Positions 17,229-25,508 of a stretch of 47,281 bases of DNA are shown in pieces; position 1 is the first letter of the stretch, and each line of letters starts with the position of its first letter. A program made the translations under genes and the position numbers. Below the pieces are notes generated by a model. That model saw only the letters and a list, made by a program, of their open reading frames with translations. It was not told where the DNA came from and ran no database searches. Source of the stretch: Desulfatibacillum sp. (lineage in GTDB: Bacteria > Desulfobacterota > Desulfobacteria > Desulfobacterales > Desulfatibacillaceae); NCBI GenBank assembly GCA_016342355.1, contig JAEINP010000041.1, positions 1 to 47,281 of the forward strand. The letters run 5' to 3'.

Positions 17229-19553
17229 CTATCCCATGGGGTCGTTTTCCACCAACGCCCAGATGCCGCAAGGACACGCACCGGCGCAAAAACCGCATCC
17301 AATGCATTTTTCCGGGTTCACCACCATTTCAAAACGTTTGCCAGGTTCTTCCACCCGGGAGATGGCAGCCTGGGGGCAGATCGCTTCGCAGATTCCGCAG
17401 TCGCGGCAGGTTCCGCAGGAGGAGCAATCCATAGCGCATGTCTTCACCTCTTCAAACTCCTTGATGCGGGGATTGAAGTAGGAAAGGCTCACGCGGGTTT
17501 TATCGATCTGGGGTTTTTCCAGAGCCTGGGGCCGTTTGCCTTCCAGGATGGCGTTAATGGCCATGGCGGCCTTGCGCCCGGCGCCGATGGCGTCGGTAAG
17601 GAGTCCGGGCTTAACAATATCGCCGATGGCGAAAAAGGTTGAGTCCGTGGTCTGGAAGTTTTGGTCCACTTCCACAAAGCCCCGTTGTGTTTTGACCGTT
17701 TCCGGCAGGAAGCCCAGGTCTGGGGCATCGCCGATGGCGACCACCACCGTGTCTGCATCCAGGAAATCTCCATTGGTTAGAGCCACGCCCTTATCGGTGA
17801 TTTCTTTGGTGAACACCGGCCACAAAAAGATTGCTCCCACTTCTTCGGCAGCTTTTCTTTCCTCGCCAAAAGAAGCGGGTTTTTGCACGTCGATAAGCGT
17901 GATATGGGTGGCGCCCAGGCGATGGGCCTCGGTGGCCACGTCGCATCCCACGTTTCCGGCGCCGATAATCACAACGCTTTTTCCGGGCCGGGCGTTTTCC
18001 GCTTTGGCCTTGCCAAGGAAATCCATGGCGGAAACGGCGTTTTCGATTCCTGCCATGGGGGGCATTTTGGGCTTGCTGGCGCCAGCTGCCACCACAATGA
18101 ATTCATGGTCTTCTTTCAGCCTTTCCACATCCTCTTTTTGGAGTTTTTGCTCCAACTGCACATGGGACAGGGCCTTTTCCATGCGTTCCAGTTCGGAATC
18201 CAGAACTTCTTTGGGAATCCTGGTGGAAGGAATGACCGAGGACATCTTGCCGCCCAGCTTCTTGTCCGTGTCGTAAATCACGGCCTCGTGTCCGGCCATG
18301 CGGAGCTGCCACGCCACGGAGATACCGGCCACACCGCCGCCGATTACGGCAATCTTCTTGCCGGATAAGGGCGGCAGTTCAGGCATGTTGGCTCTGAGGC
18401 TGGCCTTGCCCAAAACCTTGATGTCGATGGGCGCCATGCCCGAAAGGTTGCGGGTACAGGCCTGCATGCACAGGTTGGGGCAAAGGTATCCGCACACCGT
18501 GGCAGGGAAGGGAGTGAATGACAAGGCCATGTCCACGGCTTCGTCCACCTTGCCTGCCCGGATCATTCCCCAGCGTTGCTGGACCGGAATGCCCGAGGGA
18601 CAGGATGCCTGACAGGGTGAGGCGTAGACCTGATCTTCCCAAACCGGGACAAAACGGCGGAACTCCCCAGTGGTGATGACCGGGATGGGATCGTGTTCCA
18701 CCTTGATCAGATCCCCCACCAGGCCGCCGGGGCCCAGTTCCTTTTCCCATACATCTTTGGCGAATTCCTTGAGAGACATCCGGGGGGAAGACTCTCGCTG
18801 CATGGGAGATTTAGCTGCAATAAGCTGCCAATCCCCGGGCTTGGACAGTTCCTCGAAAAGTTCCGGGCGCTGGATTCGGTCCAGGAAAGTCTTGAGGTTG
18901 GAGAACAACCAGTCCAGGGTTTCCTGGTCGATGGGAACGATTTGGGCGTCAGCTTGGGAAAAACCTTTAAAGGGGCCGCGGACAAAAACCTGTCCGCGCA
19001 CCATGCCCACGCAAGGGCGGTATCCCAATACATTTTCAGATGATTGGGGATTGAATCCGCAGACCACCGCCACGCCGCCAGCCATGAATTCGGCGAAATA
19101 GTCGCCCACCGAGCCAAGGACCCAAAGTTCCGGGGGGGCGAAACGGGGGTTGGCCTTGGTCATGGTCATGGCACGGGAACCGATGTTTCCGCCCACAAAG
19201 ATTTTACCTTGGGCCATGGCGTTTCCGGTTCCGTTGGTGGCGTTGCCCAAAATGGCGATTTCAGCACCGGCATTGAGCCAGCCCGTGTCATCGGATGCCG
19301 GACCATCCAGGGTGATCCTGGTATTGGGAAAACCCATGGAGCCCAGGCGCTGGCCCGGGGATCCTGTCACCATGATGTTTACAATGTCATCGCCGGCATT
19401 CCACAGCCTGCCGCCAATCCCATGTTGACCCGCGGCGTCCACTTCCAGGTATCGCACACCGGAAGCCACGGCGTTTTGTATTTGTTCTTCCAGGGTGCGG
19501 GAATCTATCCGATGTCCCAATTCTATTCCCGAAAGCCTGCATACGTTTTTCAT
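17229..19553 (-). CDS. Glutamate synthase: GXGXG domain fused to GltD-like oxidoreductase and ferredoxin
   Basis: 774 residues. Order: GltB alpha-subunit C-terminal GXGXG beta-helix domain (about 1-235; GPASDDTGWLNAGAEI, GGNIGSRAMT); cysteine-rich linker as in GltD/DPYD (CQASCPSGIPVQQRWG, CGYLCPNLCMQACTRN); FAD-binding GGGVAGISVAW; NAD(P)-binding GAGNVGCDVATEA; FAD motif FFAIGDIVKPGL; and a two-cluster ferredoxin tail (CGTCRDCGICEAICP, CIGCGFCAGACPCG). It should pass electrons from a nicotinamide or ferredoxin donor to the FMN subunit encoded just upstream. The ATG at 19553 has GGAG eight bases upstream; an in-frame start seven codons earlier is less likely. Last gene of the three-gene unit. 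Confidence 0.9.
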   Translation of the reverse strand: MKNVCRLSGIELGHRIDSRTLEEQIQNAVASGVRYLEVDAAGQHGIGGRLWNAGDDIVNIMVTGSPGQRLGSMGFPNTRITLDGPASDDTGWLNAGAEIAILGNATNGTGNAMAQGKIFVGGNIGSRAMTMTKANPRFAPPELWVLGSVGDYFAEFMAGGVAVVCGFNPQSSENVLGYRPCVGMVRGQVFVRGPFKGFSQADAQIVPIDQETLDWLFSNLKTFLDRIQRPELFEELSKPGDWQLIAAKSPMQRESSPRMSLKEFAKDVWEKELGPGGLVGDLIKVEHDPIPVITTGEFRRFVPVWEDQVYASPCQASCPSGIPVQQRWGMIRAGKVDEAVDMALSFTPFPATVCGYLCPNLCMQACTRNLSGMAPIDIKVLGKASLRANMPELPPLSGKKIAVIGGGVAGISVAWQLRMAGHEAVIYDTDKKLGGKMSSVIPSTRIPKEVLDSELERMEKALSHVQLEQKLQKEDVERLKEDHEFIVVAAGASKPKMPPMAGIENAVSAMDFLGKAKAENARPGKSVVIIGAGNVGCDVATEAHRLGATHITLIDVQKPASFGEERKAAEEVGAIFLWPVFTKEITDKGVALTNGDFLDADTVVVAIGDAPDLGFLPETVKTQRGFVEVDQNFQTTDSTFFAIGDIVKPGLLTDAIGAGRKAAMAINAILEGKRPQALEKPQIDKTRVSLSYFNPRIKEFEEVKTCAMDCSSCGTCRDCGICEAICPQAAISRVEEPGKRFEMVVNPEKCIGCGFCAGACPCGIWALVENDPMG

Positions 19554-19604
19554 ATATCTAACTCCATCCGGCAAAGAGCCGGCCTCTGGTTCTTTATGGG
19601 GCTC

Positions 19605-21239
19605 CTATACCACATAGTTGATGCTGAGCCTTTCCGCCACACGGTAATCGTCAATTCCTAATGCATCGGACATGCCGATGGGCAGGGAAGTGGAGCGGCC
19701 CAGGGGGGCCACGATTTTTTTCAGCTCCGTATCAAAGGAAAGGAACATGTCCACCAGGCGTTGGGCCACCTTTTCAGGGTCCAGGCGTCTGTAAAGCCTG
19801 GGGTCTTGGGAGGTAATTCCCTTGGGGCAACGGCCGATGTTGCAAATATTGCAACGGTCGGTTTCGCTTCCCAGGCATCCGGCGGCGGCCTGCATTACAT
19901 ATTTGCCTGTTTGCACTCCGCTGGCGCCAAGCATGATGAGAGCTGCTGCGTTGGCAGCCAGATTGCCCCGCTTGCCGATTCCGCCTCCTGCGAACAACGG
20001 AAGCTCATTTTGCTTGCCGATTTTCACCAGATTGAGATAGCAGTCCCGGATATTACTGGCTATGGGATGTCCCATATGGTCCATGGACACGTTGTAGGCC
20101 GCACCGGTTCCTCCGTCTTCGCCGTCAATGGCCAGACCCGCTGCAATGGGGTTGCGGGCCAGGTTGTTTAACACGGCCAGGGAGGTGGATGTGGCTGAAA
20201 TTTTGGGATACACAGGCACCCGGAATCCCCAGGCCATGTACATGGACTGGGTCATTTTGGCCACAGCCTCCTCAATGGAGTATTTGGTCTGGTGCGTGGG
20301 AGGGCTGGGCAGGCTCACGCCCTGAGGCACGCCCCGGATGGCGGCGATGAGCTTGTTAACCTTGTGCCACATCAGGAGGCCGCCGTCGCCGGGCTTCGCC
20401 CCCTGGCCGTACTTGATTTCCACGGCGCAGGGATCCACCTTCATTTCCGGCAGGGCATGGATGATTTCATCCCATCCAAAATATCCGGAAGCAATCTGGA
20501 GAATGACATATTTGAGGAACCGGGACCTCAAGAGCCGGGGAGGGCATCCGCCTTCTCCGGTGCTAATGACCACGGGCAGGCCCACCTGCTCGTTCAGATA
20601 GGTGACGCCCATCTGGAGCCCTTCCCACATGGTGGGGGAGAGGGCGCCGAAGCTCATGCCGCCTATTATTAAAGGATAGATTTCCCGAACCGGGGGAATC
20701 CAGCCTTGCTCCCTCTGGAGCTTGAGGTTTTCCTCGGGAGGCAGAACCCTGCCCAAAAGGGTGGTGAGCTCGAATTTGTGGCGTCCCGCATCCAGGGCCG
20801 GGTCCGTGAGCATGGAAATCCGGGTGAACTTGATCCGGTCCAGGATGCCAGCAGGATCGTTTCGCCTGCCGCCCCGGCGGCGGGGAACTCCCCCCTGGTT
20901 ATTGTGAAACCGAAGCTTGTCCGCCTCGTCCGTATGCATGGGCATGATGGCGTCGTTGGGGCAAACCAGGTTGCACATGCCGCAGCCCACGCAGGCATTG
21001 TCGGGAGTGGTTTTCTGGCGGACGCCGTAAAAGGATTCAAAGGTGTTTTCCGGCGGCTTTTCCAGGCCCATGGGTGGCTGGACAACCCTTTTACGGTACA
21101 CGGCAAGTTCCAGGGCAAGCATGGGGCACACGGCGGTGCAACGTCCGCACAAGGTGCATTTATCCTTATCCCATGCAATCTGCCAGGGTAAGTCTTTTAC
21201 GCACAGAGTGCTTGGGGTAATGATTGTGTCTGCCTGCAT
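19605..21239 (-). CDS. Glutamate synthase FMN-binding subunit with N-terminal ferredoxin domain
   Basis: 544 residues. Two 4Fe-4S motifs lie at the N-terminus (CTLCGRCTAVCP at about 31-42, CVGCGMCNLVCP at about 100-111). The GOGAT central domain follows: IIGGMSFGALS, STGEGG, KYGQGAKPG, DGEDGGTGAA. The 3Fe-4S ligand block CNICNIGRCPKGI is at about 467-479. It uses ammonia channelled from the amidotransferase subunit to convert 2-oxoglutarate to glutamate. The ATG has AGGAGG upstream. It overlaps the amidotransferase gene by 43 bases, so the two are translationally coupled. This is the archaeal/anaerobe split arrangement rather than one large GltB. Confidence 0.93.
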   Translation of the reverse strand: MQADTIITPSTLCVKDLPWQIAWDKDKCTLCGRCTAVCPMLALELAVYRKRVVQPPMGLEKPPENTFESFYGVRQKTTPDNACVGCGMCNLVCPNDAIMPMHTDEADKLRFHNNQGGVPRRRGGRRNDPAGILDRIKFTRISMLTDPALDAGRHKFELTTLLGRVLPPEENLKLQREQGWIPPVREIYPLIIGGMSFGALSPTMWEGLQMGVTYLNEQVGLPVVISTGEGGCPPRLLRSRFLKYVILQIASGYFGWDEIIHALPEMKVDPCAVEIKYGQGAKPGDGGLLMWHKVNKLIAAIRGVPQGVSLPSPPTHQTKYSIEEAVAKMTQSMYMAWGFRVPVYPKISATSTSLAVLNNLARNPIAAGLAIDGEDGGTGAAYNVSMDHMGHPIASNIRDCYLNLVKIGKQNELPLFAGGGIGKRGNLAANAAALIMLGASGVQTGKYVMQAAAGCLGSETDRCNICNIGRCPKGITSQDPRLYRRLDPEKVAQRLVDMFLSFDTELKKIVAPLGRSTSLPIGMSDALGIDDYRVAERLSINYVV

Positions 21240-22333
21240 ATGTGAACCTCCTGACGATCTGAAGAAACAATTGCCGTATCCAGATGCATTGGTTGAAAAT
21301 CCATACTTTTGTCACGATCGGGAAGCACTGCGTCCAGGCCGCAGGTTTCCGAGGAAAACACCCAGCAGCCCGGTCTGCCGCCCACGATGCCGGGCCGGAG
21401 TTTTTTCCGGTCCTGGACCATGAACAAGGCTTTGTTGGGCAGGCAGCCAATGACGCAGTTGGGGCCGTCAATGATCAGTCTGCGGCAGGTTTGCCTGAGT
21501 TGTTTCAGGAAAACCTTGTTGGGGTGGTCTTCCATCTCGTCATCGGACAAGGGGGTGATGATATGTTTATAAGCCTCCAGGGGAAGGCCCAGCTTGTAGG
21601 CTGAATAATGGAGAATATGGGCGAAAACCTCGGAATCCGATTGGTAGCCGGTGTATCCGGGAAATCCCCTGGAAGACAGGTATTCCCTGATGGGCACGAA
21701 GGCGGTGTTTTCCCCGTTGGTCATGGTGGCTATCCCTTGGATGAAAAAGGGATGGCAGGCGTACAGGTTAATGGCGTAGTTGGTGTTTTGCCTGCCTTGA
21801 GCCATGATGACTCTCGCCATGAGCTCCTTGCGGTCCAGTCCCAGGTGTTGGACCACGGTGAGGGGGTCCCCGATTTCCTTGATCATGATGGTATCGGGCC
21901 AGAAACTGAAGACGATCATGTCCTGCTCCGCCTGTCCCATGGCCCGGAGATCCAGGCGCACCTTGAGCAATTCATTGGCCCGCCTTTCCGAGGTGTAGCT
22001 GTGCCATTCATCGGGGTATTCATAAGCCCGGATCAGGTACACATCCCGCTGGGGGATGCCGGGAGGGCTTGGCTTGGGAGCCTTGATGGTGACCTTGTAT
22101 TTGGTGGTGAAGCCCAGCTCCATCATATAGACGTCGAGCTTTTTAAGGCCTTTGGAGGTGAATATCCCGGAAAGCACCGGGGCGTCCTTAAGGTCTTCGA
22201 AGGGTCCGCTCAGGTCGGAGAGGAGCAGGCCAACACCTGAGCCGTCGTGACCTTCCCGCATCACGTCCAGGGCCTTTGCTGCCACCAACGGGGAGAATGG
22301 CTCGTCGCTAGTCATGGCAAATAAGCGGCACAT
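21197..22333 (-). CDS. Glutamate synthase amidotransferase (class II GATase) subunit
   Basis: 378 residues corresponding to the N-terminal glutaminase domain of GltB. It starts Met-Cys-Arg-Leu-Phe; removal of Met would expose the catalytic Cys1 of class II amidotransferases. TNGENTAF and GYTGYQSDSEVFAHIL match the GATase II substrate-binding blocks. The ATG at 22333 is chosen because the cysteine must follow it. GGAG lies 11 bases upstream, and an in-frame start seven codons earlier would bury the nucleophile. First gene of the three-gene operon. Confidence 0.92.
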   Translation of the reverse strand: MCRLFAMTSDEPFSPLVAAKALDVMREGHDGSGVGLLLSDLSGPFEDLKDAPVLSGIFTSKGLKKLDVYMMELGFTTKYKVTIKAPKPSPPGIPQRDVYLIRAYEYPDEWHSYTSERRANELLKVRLDLRAMGQAEQDMIVFSFWPDTIMIKEIGDPLTVVQHLGLDRKELMARVIMAQGRQNTNYAINLYACHPFFIQGIATMTNGENTAFVPIREYLSSRGFPGYTGYQSDSEVFAHILHYSAYKLGLPLEAYKHIITPLSDDEMEDHPNKVFLKQLRQTCRRLIIDGPNCVIGCLPNKALFMVQDRKKLRPGIVGGRPGCWVFSSETCGLDAVLPDRDKSMDFQPMHLDTAIVSSDRQEVHICRQTQSLPQALCA

Positions 22334-22407
22334 TTTTGAATTAACTCCTTTCAAAAACTACAATATTGTTGTTTTTAGGAGAATAAACTGCTTTCTCGTA
22401 AACAAAT

Positions 22408-22436
22408 CTTTTACCCCATTCCCGCCTGTATGGCAA
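22408..22436 (-). promoter_or_regulatory. Candidate promoter of the glutamate synthase operon
   Basis: On the minus strand TTGCCA (5/6 match to -35) is followed after 17 bases by TAAAAG (4/6 match to -10). Transcription would begin about 70 bases before the amidotransferase ATG. An AGGAATG/CATTCCT inverted repeat lies just upstream (about 22443-22497), role unknown. No ANTAR-type hairpin pair is visible in this leader. Confidence 0.45.
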
Positions 22437-22555
22437 GTTTTTTTAGGAATGGTTTTTAAAACAGCCCAGTTACAGTGCTTAGCCAGGTGCATTCCTATGA
22501 GAAATCCAAAACACGCCTGCGGCGTAAATGCTTTTAAAAGCACAATTGATGCCAT

Positions 22556-22596
22556 AAAAAAAAGCCCCTTCCGGGTTTCAAGATCCGGAAGGGGCT
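22556..22596 (-). terminator. Rho-independent terminator of the stand-alone GOGAT-like gene
   Basis: On the minus strand AGCCCCTTCCGG pairs with CCGGAAGGGGCT (12 bp, 10-nt loop) and is followed directly by an uninterrupted T run. It starts about 44 bases after the stop codon of the gene at 22640-24292. It separates that gene from the three-gene glutamate synthase operon, so the two are independent transcripts. Confidence 0.95.
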
Positions 22597-22639
22597 ATGG
22601 GAGGAAGGAGTCAGTCAGCTCCCGGGCCAGTGCTGCGGC

Positions 22640-24292
22640 CTAGGCGTTGAGGATCTTCCTGGCAGTCTCATCGTTGGCATCCGTAATATATGTGACGCCT
22701 GTTTCCGTAGCGGTTTCCCGGTTGGCGGCGAAGATGTCGTTCCGGGTGATCTGGCTGATGCGGAACTTCCTGGCGCCGGCCATGAGTTGCTGGAGGCCGC
22801 AGGACAGCTTGTCGGCCATGGTGTAGAAGGCGATGGCGCCGTAGGGGATTTTTTTCATTTCGTCTTTGCCCAGTTTTTTCTCTACATCAAAGTATGCGGC
22901 AAAGAGTTCTTCGGCGCTGTTGCCGAGGCTGGAGACGGTCTTGGGCAGGGTGTCCCAGTTGCCGCAAACCGCTTCCCGGCGTTCCGGATGGAGGGCGCCT
23001 TCGATGTTGGAGCCCAGGAATCCGGGAACCATGATGGCCCGGCCCATGCACACCAGTTTGGTGAAGGGAGCGCCCAAGGCCAACGCCTTGAAGATATGGT
23101 CTTCCAGGGCGAAGCCTCCGGCAAAGGACATGTCCACCACGTCGTCGCCGCGGGCAGCCAGGATGGAAGCGTATTCATAGGCTTTGGAATGGAGGTTGAT
23201 GGAAGGCACGCCCCAGCTCTGCATCATGTTCCAGGGGCTCATGCCCGTTCCGCCGCCGGAGCCGTCAATGGTCAGGAGGTCCAGCTTGGCGTCGGTGGCG
23301 AACTTGATGGCCATGGCCAGTTCTTCCATGCCGTAGGAGCCGGTTTTGAGGGTGATTCTTTTGAAACCGATGCTCCGAAGGTAGTCCACGCTGGACATGA
23401 AGTCTTCACGTACCTTGTCCACGGTGCCAAGGTTGGTTCCGCCCAGGCGGCTGTGGCGAGCAAAGGACTTGATGGCGCCCTCTTTGAAAGCGGTCTGGAC
23501 TTCGGGCTTGCTGGGATCGGGGTCAACCACGTATCCGCGGTTTTTCAGGAACAGGGCGTAGTCCAGGCTGGTGACCTGAATTTCGCCGCCGATGTCCTTG
23601 GCGCCCTGGCCCCATTTGAGCTCGATGATGCATTTTTCGCCGTATTTGTCCACCACGAATTCGGCCACGCCGTTCCGGGTGTCTTCCACATTAAGCTGGA
23701 CTATAATTGCTCCATATCCATCGTAGTAGCGCAAATAGCCGTCAATACGCCTTTCCAGTTCGGGAGCGCTTTTGATTTTGCCCTTTTTTTCGGATCCGGG
23801 AGTGATGTCGGATTTTCTGTCAACACCCACCACGTTTTCGCCGATGACAACGGGGATGCCGCACAGGGCGCCGCCGATGGAAAAGGAATCCCAATACTTA
23901 GCTGCGATGAAGGTGGAGCCCAAAGCACCGGTCATGAGGGGGATGCGGGCCTTGGTTTTGACTTCCCTGCCAAACTCTGTTTCCAGGTTAACGTTGGGAA
24001 AAATGCAATCGTCGGGATCGGTGCTGAGGCCCTGGTTCAGGCCATGGGCGCCGTAAGCGTATCCCTGGACCCTAAGAGAATTGTAGGAAACCCCTACATG
24101 AGTGGTGTTGTTGGCGCCGGCGGTAACCAGCCCAAAATCCCTGGGGTACAGCAGCTTGCGGCCAACCAGGCTAGACATCCAGGTTTCACATTTGCCCTGG
24201 CAGTCGGCGCGGCACAAGGTGCACAGGCTTGACTCAGTGGGATTACCGCGATTGGTGGTTCCGATGGCGTCATTGCTTTTGGAAAAACGCAT
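22640..24292 (-). CDS. Stand-alone FMN-binding glutamate-synthase-family protein
   Basis: 550 residues. A short N-terminal cysteine cluster (CTLCRADCQGKCETW, about 24-38) precedes a GOGAT-type FMN barrel with ELKWGQGAKDIGGEI, HSRLGGTN, and TIDGSGGGTGMSPW. It is a paralogue of the FMN subunit at 19605-21239. It lacks the long ferredoxin N-terminus, and I do not see the CxxCxxxxC cluster motif at the usual late position. The exact reaction is therefore unsure: amino transfer to 2-oxoglutarate is inferred from the family only. The ATG at 24292 has GAGGGAG eight bases upstream. Expression appears controlled by an ANTAR-type leader and a GAF-ANTAR protein encoded divergently. Confidence 0.82.
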   Translation of the reverse strand: MRFSKSNDAIGTTNRGNPTESSLCTLCRADCQGKCETWMSSLVGRKLLYPRDFGLVTAGANNTTHVGVSYNSLRVQGYAYGAHGLNQGLSTDPDDCIFPNVNLETEFGREVKTKARIPLMTGALGSTFIAAKYWDSFSIGGALCGIPVVIGENVVGVDRKSDITPGSEKKGKIKSAPELERRIDGYLRYYDGYGAIIVQLNVEDTRNGVAEFVVDKYGEKCIIELKWGQGAKDIGGEIQVTSLDYALFLKNRGYVVDPDPSKPEVQTAFKEGAIKSFARHSRLGGTNLGTVDKVREDFMSSVDYLRSIGFKRITLKTGSYGMEELAMAIKFATDAKLDLLTIDGSGGGTGMSPWNMMQSWGVPSINLHSKAYEYASILAARGDDVVDMSFAGGFALEDHIFKALALGAPFTKLVCMGRAIMVPGFLGSNIEGALHPERREAVCGNWDTLPKTVSSLGNSAEELFAAYFDVEKKLGKDEMKKIPYGAIAFYTMADKLSCGLQQLMAGARKFRISQITRNDIFAANRETATETGVTYITDANDETARKILNA

Positions 24293-24381
24293 GGTGTTAT
24301 CTCCCTCTTCTGGTAAGATCACGTTAATGAGGTATTTTGATGGTCGCTGTCCCAATGGGGGCAACCGGTTCCAAGAAGAAC

Positions 24382-24420
24382 AAAAAAAAAGACACCTACC
24401 ATAAAAAGGTAGACGTCTTT
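24382..24420 (-). terminator. Leader terminator ahead of the GOGAT-like gene
   Basis: On the minus strand AAAGACGTCTACC pairs with GGTAGGTGTCTTT (13 bp including two G-U pairs) around TTTTTAT. Nine T follow. It lies about 90 bases before the start codon of the gene, so it is an attenuator rather than an end-of-gene terminator. Its left arm overlaps the second ANTAR-type hairpin. Confidence 0.88.
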
Positions 24421-24461
24421 GTCCCTTCACTACTGAGGCCTTTGTGCGCACGCCATTGTGC
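24411..24461 (-). promoter_or_regulatory. ANTAR-type tandem hexaloop antiterminator RNA
   Basis: Two small hairpins are encoded on the minus strand. P1 (24461-24448) has stem GCAC/GTGC and loop AATGGC. P2 (24424-24411) has stem GGAC/GTCT (one G-U) and loop AAAGAC. Both loops are six bases with A at position 1 and G at position 4, the published signature of ANTAR protein binding sites. P2 uses the same bases (24420-24411) as the left arm of the terminator, so forming P2 would prevent termination. Stems are only 4 bp, so protein binding would be needed to stabilise them. The regulator is encoded about 120 bases away. Confidence 0.75.
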
Positions 24462-24483
24462 TGCTGCGGCCTTGATTCAGTAA

Positions 24484-24512
24484 TACTTAATATTGGATTG
24501 TTTTTTTGTCAA
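24484..24512 (-). promoter_or_regulatory. Candidate promoter for the GOGAT-like gene
   Basis: A perfect TTGACA -35 on the minus strand is followed after 17 bases by TAAGTA, a poor -10; neighbouring registers are AT-rich but no better. Transcription would start about 18 bases before the first ANTAR hairpin, which fits a leader-controlled unit. Confidence 0.42.
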
Positions 24513-24543
24513 TAACTTTTTTTGGGTCGCCCGTCTCCCTGCG

Positions 24544-24573
24544 TTGACTTTTTTAAGAAAACAATGCTAATCA
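24544..24573 (+). promoter_or_regulatory. Candidate promoter of the GAF-ANTAR gene
   Basis: TTGACT followed after 17 bases by CTAATC (or after 18 by TAATCA). The predicted start of transcription falls within a few bases of the ATG at 24581, which also lacks a Shine-Dalgarno. The mRNA may therefore be leaderless. The -10 match is weak. Confidence 0.3.
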
Positions 24574-24580
24574 ATCATCC

Positions 24581-25297
24581 ATGGAAAAAGTATCGCCTCA
24601 AGAATATGACGCCTACATCAAGGGTCTAATGGATATCAGCCGGGCCATCACCTCGGAATTGTTCCTGGAGGATATCCTCAGGCTCATTGTCCTGGTGACC
24701 GCCAAGGTCACCGGGGTGGACATCTGCTCCCTGTGGTTGGTGGAGGACGGAAGGGAACCGGGCAGGCCCGTGATCCGGCTGGCCGCCACCCAGGCCATGG
24801 ACCCGGACTATGTGAAGGACAGGACCCTGACCATGGGGGAGGGAGTAGTAGGATATGTGGCTGAAAAAAACAGCTCCCTGATTTTGGAGGACGTCCTCCA
24901 GGAACCCCGGTTTAAAGAAAAGGATATGGCCCGCAAACTGGATTTGGTGTCCATGATGAGTGTGCCCATGAGCCTGGGCGACGGCGAGGTGATAGGGGTG
25001 CTAAACTGTTTTACATGCAACCCACACTCCTTTTCGGAAACCGAAATCAACTTGGTGAGAACCGTGGCTAATCAGGCCTCCCTGGCCATCCACAACGCCC
25101 GCCTTATGGTCCGCACCAAGGTCATCGAACAGGAACTGGCTACCCGGAAAACCATAGAAAAGGCCAAAGAAATTGTCATGGCCCGCAAGGGCCTGTCCGG
25201 AGACAAAGCCTTCCGCTGGATTCAAAAAAAGAGTATGGATAACCGCAAGAACATGAAGGAAATCGCTGAAGCCATCATTCTTTCAGAAGAGATGTGA
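24581..25297 (+). CDS. GAF-ANTAR transcription antiterminator
   Basis: 238 residues. An N-terminal GAF sensor domain (about 20-175; TMGEGVVGYVAEKNSSLILEDV is typical) is followed by a short coiled helix and a C-terminal ANTAR RNA-binding domain (about 180-236). The ANTAR pattern of Ala/Arg, IEKAKEIVMARKGLS, Ala-Phe-Arg-Trp and a terminal KEIAEAIILSEE helix is present. ANTAR proteins bind paired hexaloop hairpins and prevent transcription termination, often of nitrogen-metabolism genes. The ligand of the GAF domain is unknown, and no phospho-acceptor receiver domain is present. Divergent from the GOGAT-like gene whose leader has matching hairpins. No Shine-Dalgarno is seen before the ATG. Confidence 0.88.
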   Translation: MEKVSPQEYDAYIKGLMDISRAITSELFLEDILRLIVLVTAKVTGVDICSLWLVEDGREPGRPVIRLAATQAMDPDYVKDRTLTMGEGVVGYVAEKNSSLILEDVLQEPRFKEKDMARKLDLVSMMSVPMSLGDGEVIGVLNCFTCNPHSFSETEINLVRTVANQASLAIHNARLMVRTKVIEQELATRKTIEKAKEIVMARKGLSGDKAFRWIQKKSMDNRKNMKEIAEAIILSEEM

Positions 25298-25362
25298 TTC
25301 AAGTCTCGCCATATCCTGGAATTTTTCCTAACCCCTTATCAATCCTGATTATGACTTGGCTC

Positions 25363-25398
25363 CTCAGGCCGCCACAATATTATGCGTCGAGGCCTGAG
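25363..25398. repeat. Inverted repeat between convergent genes
   Basis: CTCAGGCC and GGCCTGAG form an 8-bp perfect stem with a 20-nt loop. It lies between the convergent ends of the GAF-ANTAR gene and the KaiC/XRE/cupin gene. No T-tract follows on either strand, so it may be a weak or factor-dependent terminator. Confidence 0.35.
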
Positions 25399-25508
25399 CA
25401 AGATACATGGGGCTGGTATTGCGACTTGGGAAAGGGGCATCCGGAGGGGATGCGTTCAGGGAATGGAAAAACATCGGGGGCGCCGACAAAAAACATGAGG
25501 CAAGATTG

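Noticed and set aside
22787-24232. Long plus-strand frame (481 codons) antisense to the GOGAT-like gene
   Set aside because: Composition (Gly/His/Phe-rich) and lack of start signals mark it as a codon-bias shadow.
24441-24455. Short frame Met-Ala-Cys-Ala-Gln-Arg-Pro-Gln in the GOGAT-like leader, as a glutamine-sensing leader peptide
   Set aside because: Only two Gln codons, no Shine-Dalgarno, and its ATG lies inside the P1 hexaloop hairpin, which already explains the conserved-looking sequence.
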